This document shows, piece by piece, positions 1-7,501 of a stretch of 62,746 bases of DNA (within the stretch, counting starts at the first letter, position 1; every line of letters starts with the position of its first letter). The notes beneath the pieces were generated by a model. The model was given only the letters and a program-made list of their open reading frames with translations. It made no database searches and was not told where the DNA came from. Both the position numbers and the translations under genes were made by a program. The DNA is from an uncultured Roseobacter sp. (GTDB lineage Bacteria; Pseudomonadota; Alphaproteobacteria; Rhodobacterales; Rhodobacteraceae): contig CAJXIL010000003.1 in the NCBI GenBank assembly GCA_913054455.1, forward strand, positions 1-62,746, given 5' to 3'.

Positions 1-52
1 ACGTCAGGTTTTCAACCTGAAAAGAGGGGTTCGACTCCCCTACGGGCTGCCA
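1..52 (+). tRNA. tRNA-Glu (TTC), 3' part
   Basis: Only the anticodon arm, T arm and acceptor 3' strand lie inside the window; the gene starts to the left. The anticodon stem is TCAGG/CCTGA around the loop TTTTCAA, giving anticodon TTC (Glu). The T arm is AGGGG/CCCCT around TTCGACT, followed by the acceptor strand and an encoded CCA at 50-52. The 3' acceptor strand matches what I remember of alphaproteobacterial tRNA-Glu. Partial by truncation only. Confidence 0.85.
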
Positions 53-308
53 CTTCTCCTCATATCCCAAAAGATAGATATACCCAGTCACAGTGTTGTG
101 ACCGGTCCGGCTATGTTGCGGTGGGGGCTGGTATGAAAGCTGGCTGCAAGGATCGGTTGCCGCCAGGTTGTAAGAGGAAAAAAGGGGCGCCCTGCGTTCC
201 CTGCAACGCCCTCCTACTGAGCTCGGAAAAGCCGCGCGCATAGGTAAACCAACCACCACTCCTGTCGCAGGTCCCGCTGTTCAGGCCACCCTGCCACTAA
301 ACTAGCCT

Positions 309-1331
309 CTAGGATATGCCCTGTGTCGCAGTTTGTGGTTCGTCTTTTTGCATGCCCTGTTCAAAGAACAGATGCTGCGAGCGTCCTGCCCGCTTAGCCG
401 CATAGAGCGCGAGATCCGCTTGATGAAGCATCACTGCCGCCGATACGGGAGGCGTATTCCAGACCGATAGGGTTGTCCCGGCACTTGCGGAGATTTTGCA
501 CATCTGGCCACCGTAGGGCACTGGTTCTTCCAAATTGCTAATCAAACGTTTCGACAACGCCTCTAAAACCTTTGGCTCGTTAACGCCTTCAAAAATGATC
601 ACAAATTCATCGCCACCGACACGGGCCACAGTGTCGCTGTGCCGGGTACAGTCAACCATAACCCTGGCAACACTTTGCAAGACTGCGTCCCCTGCCGCAT
701 GTCCAAGGGTGTCATTGACCTCTTTGAAGAAATCAAGGTCAACATGCATCAGGGCAAAATCCGTACCAGAGCCAATCAGGCGTTCTAGGATGTGATCCAT
801 GGCACGGCGATTCTTGAGGCCTGTCAGCGTATCAGTAAAGGCTTGCTCTTCTGCGGCAATCTTAGCCCCTTGTAGACGGAGATTTAGCTGCCGTGAGGCC
901 TCCATTGCAGCCGATTTGGCCTCAACCAAGTACAGCATCTCGATGGTCAGGTCCGTGGGTGAAAAGTCAGCGCTGGTCAGGTCATAGTCGCGTACGGCCT
1001 CAAGCACTGAAATACCAAAGGACAAGTTGATCAGCGCGCCCTTGCCGTCTGGCAACGGAACCAAGACGCCTTTTAGGCTGGTCTGGGGCGACTCACGGAA
1101 TTGCAAATGCAGCTTAGCCCCTGCGGTCTTTAGCAGGTCGTCCATGGAAGTGACCCAGCGTGGCCGCTGCAGGTCAAAAACATCAAAGAAATTCTTCCGC
1201 TTCCACGTCATGTCAGGGCGGAGTTTTTGTAACGTTGGCCCTGCAAAGCGAAAGCGCCCGGCAGAGTCGACGACAAGATACATCGGGCAGATTTGGGCAA
1301 TGACACTCGTCATTTCATCCGCGGTCATCAT
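309..1331 (-). CDS. HNOBA-GGDEF diguanylate cyclase partnered with H-NOX
   Basis: Diguanylate cyclase making c-di-GMP from two GTP. Residues 1-115 look like the PAS-like HNOBA region found with haem-NO-binding proteins, followed by the linker motif FSPTDLTIEMLYLVEAKS (about 123-140), which resembles the sensor-to-coiled-coil segment of guanylate cyclases. A GGDEF domain follows, with the intact active motif GGDEF at 239-243 and an RxxD inhibitory site (RHSD, 230-233) at the correct spacing of five residues. No membrane segment is seen, so it is likely cytoplasmic. The ATG overlaps the stop of the H-NOX gene by 4 bp (ATGA), so the two are translationally coupled. Dinoroseobacter shibae HnoD is a known NO-regulated enzyme of this architecture. 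Output looks catalytically competent; what regulates it here is uncertain because the partner H-NOX lacks its haem ligand. Confidence 0.88.
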   Translation of the reverse strand: MMTADEMTSVIAQICPMYLVVDSAGRFRFAGPTLQKLRPDMTWKRKNFFDVFDLQRPRWVTSMDDLLKTAGAKLHLQFRESPQTSLKGVLVPLPDGKGALINLSFGISVLEAVRDYDLTSADFSPTDLTIEMLYLVEAKSAAMEASRQLNLRLQGAKIAAEEQAFTDTLTGLKNRRAMDHILERLIGSGTDFALMHVDLDFFKEVNDTLGHAAGDAVLQSVARVMVDCTRHSDTVARVGGDEFVIIFEGVNEPKVLEALSKRLISNLEEPVPYGGQMCKISASAGTTLSVWNTPPVSAAVMLHQADLALYAAKRAGRSQHLFFEQGMQKDEPQTATQGIS

Positions 1332-1915
1332 AGGGCGTGAGCTCCCAAATCAAAAGTACGACCCTCGGCAAAATCGGTCTCGACCAATGTCACTGAAATC
1401 ACCTCAGCACCGTCCTGCGTGCCGCGGTGGTCAAGAATAACCAGATCTCCATAGTCGTCTGCCATCGCGCGCAAAACACCCATCATGACATGGGCAAAGC
1501 CGGGCAGCCCTGGCTGGCATATCAGATCGAACTGACCCGGAGAGTTCTCAACAAGCTCCAAAGCGGGCAAATGTAAATCAGCTACTGCCAAGCGTGCACG
1601 GTCGGGCAAATCATCCAAGGAATGCAAAAATTCTACGTAGTTGACGCCACCAAAGCGCAATAGGCGCCGCAGCGCCTCAACCTGGGGGTTGGACACCAAA
1701 AACGTACCTGTATCCTCCAGGATTTCAGGCAGCGGACGCTCCAGTGACCGTTCCATAGCGGAGAGCATTTTGTTGGATTGCTCATCCGTATAGATCAACA
1801 TGGCCTCGAACTGAGCAAAGCCAAGATCCGCATTATTCATAATGTCGTTCCACCGTTCTTCCCCGTAGGTACTGACGACGAATGCTTGAATTGCTCTATT
1901 GATCAGACCATGCAT
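1328..1915 (-). CDS. H-NOX domain protein lacking canonical haem ligands
   Basis: A 195-residue stand-alone H-NOX (HNOB) fold protein, recognised by its start (MHGLINRAIQAFV, Tyr-Gly-x-x-x-Trp) and by the FLxxLDxL segment at 96-103. Family members bind haem through a proximal His right after that segment (FLQNLDALHDH in guanylate cyclase beta1) and stabilise the propionates with YxSxR. By my hand alignment the proximal His is Pro104 (LDDLPDR), and the YxSxR stretch is replaced by residues around 133-137 (CQPGL). His98 and His115 lie nearby but out of register. It therefore looks unable to bind haem in the usual way. The gene is coupled to the downstream diguanylate cyclase, suggesting it still acts on that enzyme. 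Identity of the fold is confident; loss of haem binding is inference. Confidence 0.85.
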   Translation of the reverse strand: MHGLINRAIQAFVVSTYGEERWNDIMNNADLGFAQFEAMLIYTDEQSNKMLSAMERSLERPLPEILEDTGTFLVSNPQVEALRRLLRFGGVNYVEFLHSLDDLPDRARLAVADLHLPALELVENSPGQFDLICQPGLPGFAHVMMGVLRAMADDYGDLVILDHRGTQDGAEVISVTLVETDFAEGRTFDLGAHAL

Positions 1916-2470
1916 AAATTGGCCCCTTGTTACTCTTTGCCCATACTTGGCGCCGGTTCGTTAAGATACGCCGAACAATTAAAGTTTGACAGAATTTCAG
2001 TCCAGATCCCTGTCCTGAAACGTCCTCGCAATCTGATTTCATAAGAGTAGCATTTTCCAACCACTCCTTAAACGATGCTTCCCGCAAAAACTGCAGGTTT
2101 CCCCCCTAAGGTGCCGTGAGCCCTCTCTTGGCTCCTCAACCGATTCAAGGCACCTCCACCGGAAGCGGACATAGCGTTTTCTAAGAGACCGGGGAAGAAA
2201 AACTACGGATCAACGCTTCAACTGTGGCAAGAAATCCCACTGGAGAAAATGAGAAAAGGGATGCGCGCCCCACGCCACCCCAAGGCTACATCTCATAACC
2301 CATTACTTCTATTTGTGAAATAGTCTTGCGACACCAACAGAAAGACGCGTGTAAGCGTCTGACTGCCCCCTCCTAGGGTTTCAAAAAAACTCTGCTAAAA
2401 GCTCCGAATATGGCCTTGATTTTCCCCCATCTGCAGAATCCGGCTCTACCAAATGAGCATCTTGGACCAT
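1916..2470. other. Gene-free interval (555 bp)
   Basis: No convincing coding frame on either strand. It contains an agcggacat core around 2165, which recurs in other intergenic gaps of this window, and is otherwise unremarkable. It would carry the promoter of the H-NOX operon and the 3' flank of the methyltransferase gene. No clear hairpin-plus-T-run terminator was found. Confidence 0.5.
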
Positions 2471-4024
2471 TTAGAAGTCAGTTGGTGCGCCGCCCTCAGC
2501 TTTTCGACGCGCGACAAACGCCTTCAGCTCTTCTTGAATCGCCTCTTCCATCGGAGGCGGCGTGAAGTCCTGCAAGATGTCCTTGTAGATCTTATTGGCA
2601 CGTTCCGGTGTCCAAACCGCACCCGCAGCCTCCCAGGCCTCATAATTGCGCCAATCGCTCAGATAGGGCTGGTAAAAGGCCGTCGCATACCTATCCTGCG
2701 TGTGCTGGATGCCAAAGAAATGTCCTTCATTGCCGACCTCACGCACCGCATCAAAAGCGATATCCTCTGGCCCGGTGGCGCAGATATCTGGCTGCATATA
2801 GCGCTGTATTTGCTGCAAGATCTCGCAGTCCATGATGAACTTCTCTGGGCTGGCGATCAGCCCGCCTTCCAGCCACCCAGCCGCATGGTACACCATATTG
2901 GTTCCCGATTGGACTGCCGCCCAGAGCGAATTTGAGGTCTCCCACATGGCCTGGCCATCTGGCACATTGGCCGCGCAAACCCCCGAAGAGCGCATCGGCA
3001 GACCATAATAGCGCGCCATCTGCCCAGTCATCTGCGTGGCGCGCATGTACTCAGGCGTTCCAAAGGCCGGGGCGCCGGATTTCATATCTACATTTGAGGT
3101 AAAGGTGCCAATGGCACAGGGGGTGCCAGCGCGCACATACTGAAACAAAGCAATGGCACAGAGCGCCTCTGCAAGGCTTTGCGCCACTGCGCCCGCCATG
3201 GTGACCGGGGCCATCGCCCCCGCCAGGGTAAAGGGCGTCACGACCACCGCCTGCCCCCGGCGCACCAGCCGCAGGCAGCCATCTATCATCGGGTAGTCAT
3301 GCTTTAGCGGCGAGGTGGAATTGATATTGGTATACATTCGCGGCGTAGCTTGGAATTCTTCCTCAGTGAGCCCCCCGGCGATGCGCACCATTTCCATCAC
3401 ATCTTCAACCCTCTCCTTGCCCAGAGAGTAGGCATGCATTGCCTTATCCGTCAGCGTCAGCTTGTCATACAGCACATCCAGGTGACGCACCGAGGCGTGG
3501 ATATCCACTGGCTCCACCGGGTAGCCACCGGCAAAATGGATGCAGTTGAAATACTGAGTCAACTTCAGCAAATTGCGGCATTGTTCACGATTTCCAGCAA
3601 CCTTTTTGCCCAGATCCAGATCCCAGTAGTTGGGCGGCGAAGAGACATTTCCAAAGAGCAAGTTGTTGCCGCCGATCGGAAGAGTGCGATCTGGATTGCG
3701 TGGAGTGATGGTAAACTGATCCGGCGCCTTGGCGACCATCTCCATGACAAAGTCCCGGTCCATCCGCACCAGATCACCTTCGACGCGGCACCCGGCCTGG
3801 CTCAGCAATTCCAATGCCTCCGGATTGAGAAAAACAATGCCGATCTCTTCTAGGATCCGCATGGCGCCACCGTGAATGGCCGCAACGCCCTCCTCCGTCA
3901 GCGGTTCAATGGGGCGGTCAATATTTTGCGGTATGCTCCAGGGCATCTGCTGCAGGGCCGCTGCTCCGCGCCGTGCGGCCGCGCCTGCACGCCCGCCACC
4001 TCGTCTGCCTTTGTCTCGTGCCAT
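2471..4024 (-). CDS. MttB-family (trimethylamine methyltransferase-like) protein, non-pyrrolysine
   Basis: A 517-residue member of the MttB superfamily of TIM-barrel corrinoid-dependent methyltransferases, which move a methyl group from a quaternary or tertiary amine to a corrinoid protein. The frame reads through without an amber codon, so it belongs to the non-pyrrolysine branch that includes glycine betaine and related methyltransferases. Recognisable stretches include FGNVSSPPNYWD, TNINSTSPLKHD and GNEGHFFGIQHT. The ATG at 4024 is preceded by AAGGAG at suitable spacing; a longer frame reaches 4111 without a ribosome site. The N-terminus is an Arg/Gly/Ala-rich tail of about 25 residues. 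No corrinoid protein or reductive activator is adjacent, so the substrate cannot be read from context. Roseobacters often carry several paralogues of this family. Confidence 0.88.
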   Translation of the reverse strand: MARDKGRRGGGRAGAAARRGAAALQQMPWSIPQNIDRPIEPLTEEGVAAIHGGAMRILEEIGIVFLNPEALELLSQAGCRVEGDLVRMDRDFVMEMVAKAPDQFTITPRNPDRTLPIGGNNLLFGNVSSPPNYWDLDLGKKVAGNREQCRNLLKLTQYFNCIHFAGGYPVEPVDIHASVRHLDVLYDKLTLTDKAMHAYSLGKERVEDVMEMVRIAGGLTEEEFQATPRMYTNINSTSPLKHDYPMIDGCLRLVRRGQAVVVTPFTLAGAMAPVTMAGAVAQSLAEALCAIALFQYVRAGTPCAIGTFTSNVDMKSGAPAFGTPEYMRATQMTGQMARYYGLPMRSSGVCAANVPDGQAMWETSNSLWAAVQSGTNMVYHAAGWLEGGLIASPEKFIMDCEILQQIQRYMQPDICATGPEDIAFDAVREVGNEGHFFGIQHTQDRYATAFYQPYLSDWRNYEAWEAAGAVWTPERANKIYKDILQDFTPPPMEEAIQEELKAFVARRKAEGGAPTDF

Positions 4025-4303
4025 GAGCCTCTCCTTGGTGGGTCTGAGCAGGCGCTCCGACCACAGTCCGCACCGCCGGGCCTGCCCCGTCAATGGCTCC
4101 AACAGGCCCAATCCAGCGCAATCACGACTGCCAGTTCACGACATATCCTGTCGTTTTCTCACTTCAATTTGGCCATGATGCTCTTTTCTGTACATATGTG
4201 CCCAGTTCCACACAGATTTTGCAGACTTGTAAATGGCAACGGCCATCACATCCTGCGATCAGGGCTTAGGAGGTCAGATTGGAAGCAGTATAGCGGCGCG
4301 GGC

Positions 4304-4993
4304 TTAGCGATCCAGCCAATCCGGAATATGACCGATATGCGGCAGCACCACATCCGCATGCGGGGCCAGATCGCTGTGTTCAGCCATGCCGGTCAGCACC
4401 CCAATTCGGGTCATACCCGCGGCCGCACCTGCGACGAGGTCATGCAGACTGTCACCCACCATGGCGGTATGCTCAGGCGCAACACCGGTAGCTGCGCAAA
4501 AGGCCAACAAAGGATCCGCATCCGGCTTGGCGCCATGACCACTGTCAAACCCGGCCACAAAGGCAAACCGGTCCAGCACGCCCGCGCGTTCGAGCTGGCT
4601 GATGGCAGAGATTTCCGAATCATTGGTCATCACCCCCAGCACCTTGCCCCGCGCCAGCAGCCCATCGAGAAACTCTGCCAGCGGCACCGCCTCGCTCAGC
4701 GCCGCGGTGGCTGCGCTTTTGGCCAAGAACCGCTCCAGCTCAGTCTCTTTCATTTGCGGCACGAAGGGGGCCAGGATAGCGGCCACCTCACCATTGGTGC
4801 CGGCAATGACCATGCTGTCCGCGCGAAAGGCCTGCTGGGCCAGATCAAAACTGATCACATCGGCCATGGCCTGCACCCGCGCCTGATCGCCCTGGCTAAG
4901 ATGTGCCAGCATATCCGCCGCCCAAGTGTTCCAAGTCTCGGAAAAATCGAACAGAGTTCCGTCTTTGTCGAAGAGAAATGCATCTACCGGCAT
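4304..4993 (-). CDS. HAD-family phosphatase, phosphoglycolate-phosphatase-like
   Basis: A 229-residue HAD subfamily IA hydrolase. Motif I is FLFDKDGTLFDF near the N-terminus with the nucleophile Asp and the general acid Asp two residues later; motif II is the Thr of GVMTNDS; the Lys of motif III is in GHGAKPDADP; motif IV is the acidic pair region of MVGDSLHDL. An alpha-helical cap lies between motifs I and II, as in phosphoglycolate phosphatase (Gph). It probably removes phosphate from a small organic phosphate in the cytoplasm. It lies between the MttB-like gene and the DUF3572 gene on the same strand, about 80 bp from the latter, so an operon is possible. The precise substrate is unknown. 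Confidence 0.85.
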   Translation of the reverse strand: MPVDAFLFDKDGTLFDFSETWNTWAADMLAHLSQGDQARVQAMADVISFDLAQQAFRADSMVIAGTNGEVAAILAPFVPQMKETELERFLAKSAATAALSEAVPLAEFLDGLLARGKVLGVMTNDSEISAISQLERAGVLDRFAFVAGFDSGHGAKPDADPLLAFCAATGVAPEHTAMVGDSLHDLVAGAAAGMTRIGVLTGMAEHSDLAPHADVVLPHIGHIPDWLDR

Positions 4994-5075
4994 GGTGTGT
5001 CCTTGGCCTGACCGTCTGGCGCGAACCGTATCGGCAAAATACCGTGGCGCAAGGGCTTTCTTGCGCCGACCTCAC

Positions 5076-5360
5076 CTAAGTCCAATGCACCTGCGCGCCG
5101 CCTGGCAGCGCCATCCGCGCCAGCATCGGCATCTCATAGGCGAGGCCTGCCTGATCGCAAAATTGCACCACCCAGGCATCGTCCATCGTTAAGAAATCGA
5201 GCAAAGAGGCCAAAAAGGCTGGATCAGCAGCGTTTTCGCGTAAATCCCCCTCCGCCACGCCTGTGGCCCCCATAAACACCGGTAACAACTCATCATTTGT
5301 CATAACCCAGGCAAGCGCCTTAAGGGCAATCACCTCGGCCTGATCGGCGGAAACCTGCAT
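5076..5360 (-). CDS. DUF3572 family protein
   Basis: A 94-residue protein matching the small alphaproteobacterial DUF3572 family: an N-terminal Ala/Glu-rich helix (QAEVIALKALAWVM), then an acidic middle and the segment LDFLTMDDAWVVQFC. The ATG at 5360 was preferred; an upstream in-frame start at 5525 would run into the 5' end of the divergent PleD-like gene. It is divergent from that gene with a short shared promoter region (5361-5475); I recall DUF3572 commonly sitting beside pleD-like genes in alphaproteobacteria. Function unknown. Confidence 0.8.
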   Translation of the reverse strand: MQVSADQAEVIALKALAWVMTNDELLPVFMGATGVAEGDLRENAADPAFLASLLDFLTMDDAWVVQFCDQAGLAYEMPMLARMALPGGAQVHWT

Positions 5361-5475
5361 AGCGGACCTATTCCTGACATGTTGCGGACAAATTAGTAAA
5401 AACCCGAAACAGTTTATTAACCAGTCTGACGGAAACTTCCAGTGTAGCGAGCAAAAGGTTTGAAAGGCGATTTGC

Positions 5476-6930
5476 GTGCAAGGAACGATCCTGGTCATAG
5501 ATGGTATCTCCACCAACCGCATCATGCTGAAGGTTCAGCTGGCGGGGGCCTGTTACGGCGTGGAACAGGCGGATTGCGTTGCCGATGTTCTGGAGGCTGC
5601 ACGCTATTGCCGTCCTGATCTGGTGCTCACCGCCATGAGCCTGCCCGATGGCACTGCGGCAGACGTAAAGAACGCCCTGCGCCAGGATGAAATGCTCGCT
5701 GATATTCCTGTCATTGCCATCACCCAGTCTAATGCCCCAGAGCGTCGCCTGCACGCCCTGTCAGCAGGGATTGATGATGTGCTGCCACAGCCGGTGGATG
5801 ATGTTATCCTGCAGGCCCGTATTCGCAGCCTGCTGCGCTCTCGTAGCGCCAATGAAGAGCTGCATATGCAGCGCGACGCCTCCCATGGCTTTGTCCTGCC
5901 GCTTTCTGATCGGGCCGGCCATGAGGAATGCCGCGGCGCCAGCGTTGCCCTGGTTGCCCTGGATACTCAAACCGCCCAGGCCTGGGCCAAGCGGCTGGGT
6001 GACCATGTCCCCTACGAGCTGCACTGCCATGATCTGGACGATATAAAACTGATGATGAGCGCGCCGGTGGCTGATGTCTTTATCATAGAGCTGAACGAAA
6101 TATCCGCAGGCCCCGGCCTGCGCTTGCTTGCGGATCTGCGGGCCCGTGCGGCCACCCGTCAGTCGGTGGTGATCGCGGTGCCCAATCCAGCTGATCCCAT
6201 GATCGCCGCCGAGGCCCTAGACCGCGGTGCCCATGATGTGTTGCAAGCAGGATTTGACGTCGATGAGCTGGCCCTGCGCCTGACCACTCAGCTGCAGTAT
6301 AAATCCCGCAATGACAGGCTGCGTGACAGCGTCCGCAACGGTCTGCGCGCTGCCGTACAGGATCCGATGACCGGGTTGTACAATCGCCGCTATGCCAAAC
6401 CCTTCCTGGACCGCACCGCCAAACGCGCCGCCGAAAGTGGGGACAGCTTTGCCCTGATGCTGGCAGACTTGGATCACTTTAAGCAGATCAACGACCAATA
6501 TGGCCATCCAGCAGGTGACGCCGTGCTGATCGAAGCCGCCCGCCGGTTGCAAGCCCAGATGCGGCCTGTCGACCTGGTGGCGCGCGTTGGCGGCGAAGAA
6601 TTCATGATGGTGTTGCCTGGCGCAGATGAAATCAGCGCTGGCATCGCCGCCGTGGAGCTTTGCAACGCCATCAACAGCAAGCCGTTTACTGTACCCGGCA
6701 TCGCCCAGCCAATTGAAGTGACCATCAGTATCGGAGCTGTGATCGGTCGCGATCTCACCCGCAAAGAAGACCTGACGGACTGGGCCGAGATGGGTGAAAA
6801 GCGCGGCCAAGACAGAGGTGCCAGCAATGTCACCGAGCTGATCTCCCTCGCGGACCGTGCGCTGTATGACGCGAAGGATGCTGGCCGCAATCAGGTCACT
6901 CTGGGTAAAAATTCCACTGCGGCTGCCTAA
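5476..6930 (+). CDS. pleD: PleD-like REC-REC-GGDEF diguanylate cyclase with degenerate receiver
   Basis: A 484-residue response-regulator cyclase of the PleD architecture: REC1 (about 1-125), REC2 (about 153-275) and GGDEF (about 290-480). The cyclase looks active, with GGEEF at 372-376 and an RxxD inhibitory site (RPVD, 363-366). REC1 is unusual. The acidic pair is Asp9-Gly10 rather than Asp-Asp, the phosphoacceptor position is Ala53 (DLVLTAM instead of DxxLLDxM), and the conserved Lys is Gln105 (PQPVDD). REC2 has Glu near the acceptor position (IIELNE); in Caulobacter PleD, REC2 is also only an adaptor. Translation starts at a GTG with AAAGG upstream. Phosphorylation-driven dimerisation as in Caulobacter is therefore unlikely here. 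An insert around TRKEDLTDWAEMGEKRGQD lies late in the GGDEF domain. Confidence 0.9.
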   Translation: MQGTILVIDGISTNRIMLKVQLAGACYGVEQADCVADVLEAARYCRPDLVLTAMSLPDGTAADVKNALRQDEMLADIPVIAITQSNAPERRLHALSAGIDDVLPQPVDDVILQARIRSLLRSRSANEELHMQRDASHGFVLPLSDRAGHEECRGASVALVALDTQTAQAWAKRLGDHVPYELHCHDLDDIKLMMSAPVADVFIIELNEISAGPGLRLLADLRARAATRQSVVIAVPNPADPMIAAEALDRGAHDVLQAGFDVDELALRLTTQLQYKSRNDRLRDSVRNGLRAAVQDPMTGLYNRRYAKPFLDRTAKRAAESGDSFALMLADLDHFKQINDQYGHPAGDAVLIEAARRLQAQMRPVDLVARVGGEEFMMVLPGADEISAGIAAVELCNAINSKPFTVPGIAQPIEVTISIGAVIGRDLTRKEDLTDWAEMGEKRGQDRGASNVTELISLADRALYDAKDAGRNQVTLGKNSTAAA

Positions 6931-7060
6931 CCAGACAGCCCGCTCCGACAGCGATTTGGGCCGAACAGCGCAACCTAGGGCAGGTACCTTTCCGGCAATG
7001 CCCACCACCGCCCTTCTGGCACAACTTTCGGGCCCGCCGGGCTGCTTCTGACCGGGTGTA

Positions 7061-7501
7061 TCAAAACATCTCGGGCCAGTCTGTCTCTTCGATATCAACC
7101 ATTAAGGGTTCGCCAGGGGTCACTGTAGGATCTGTCAAAAACGCCTCCACCACCGCCCAGGCCTGACTAGGGGCAACAAAGGTGCCTACGGGATAGAATT
7201 CATCTACGCCGACATCGACAATCTCCGCCATTGCCGCTGCGTCTGAGACGGACACAAAGGTCATCCGGTCCCGCCCTTTCCCGGCGTTGTACATCAGGCT
7301 GATCCCATGTGCAGGACTATGGGCAACTATCAGATCAAAATGTTTGTCATTGGCGTCGATGTACTTAAACGAACCACCCGCGACACCTGCTCTCCATTTT
7401 TCCGGAGTGTAATCCGTAAAATACCCACGAAAGGCATCGGGATCAGGGAGCGTCCGCGTTTTCTGCCCAAGAAAATTCAACACATAGCGTCCGTCGCTCA
7501 T
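7061..7501 (-). CDS. Imm1-like immunity protein for the deaminase toxin
   Basis: A 146-residue acidic protein with the Imm1-type ending: FYPVGTFVAPSQAWAVVEAFL, a proline-containing stretch, then a terminal acidic Trp motif (TDWPEMF). Imm1 proteins neutralise cytidine-deaminase-fold toxins of polymorphic toxin systems; DddI, partner of the DddA deaminase, is assigned to this family. The start chosen is the ATG at 7501, which shares its A with the toxin stop (TGATG), with CGGAG about 10 bases upstream inside the toxin gene. A TTG start at 7510 is also open. Gene order toxin then immunity, with coupling, is the classic arrangement. Immunity role is inferred from family and position. Confidence 0.82.
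   Translation of the reverse strand: MSDGRYVLNFLGQKTRTLPDPDAFRGYFTDYTPEKWRAGVAGGSFKYIDANDKHFDLIVAHSPAHGISLMYNAGKGRDRMTFVSVSDAAAMAEIVDVGVDEFYPVGTFVAPSQAWAVVEAFLTDPTVTPGEPLMVDIEETDWPEMF

Noticed and set aside
2435-2460. Minus-strand tRNA D-arm-like sequence (GCTC-ATTTGGTA-GAGC)
   Set aside because: No pairing acceptor, no anticodon stem and no T arm follow; probably chance.
3872-5011. 379-codon open frame antisense to the methyltransferase and HAD genes
   Set aside because: Spans two well-supported genes on the other strand and an intergenic gap; no recognisable domain.
6217-7098. 293-codon frame antisense to the PleD-like gene
   Set aside because: Shadow of a confident GGDEF gene; amino-acid composition is not protein-like.
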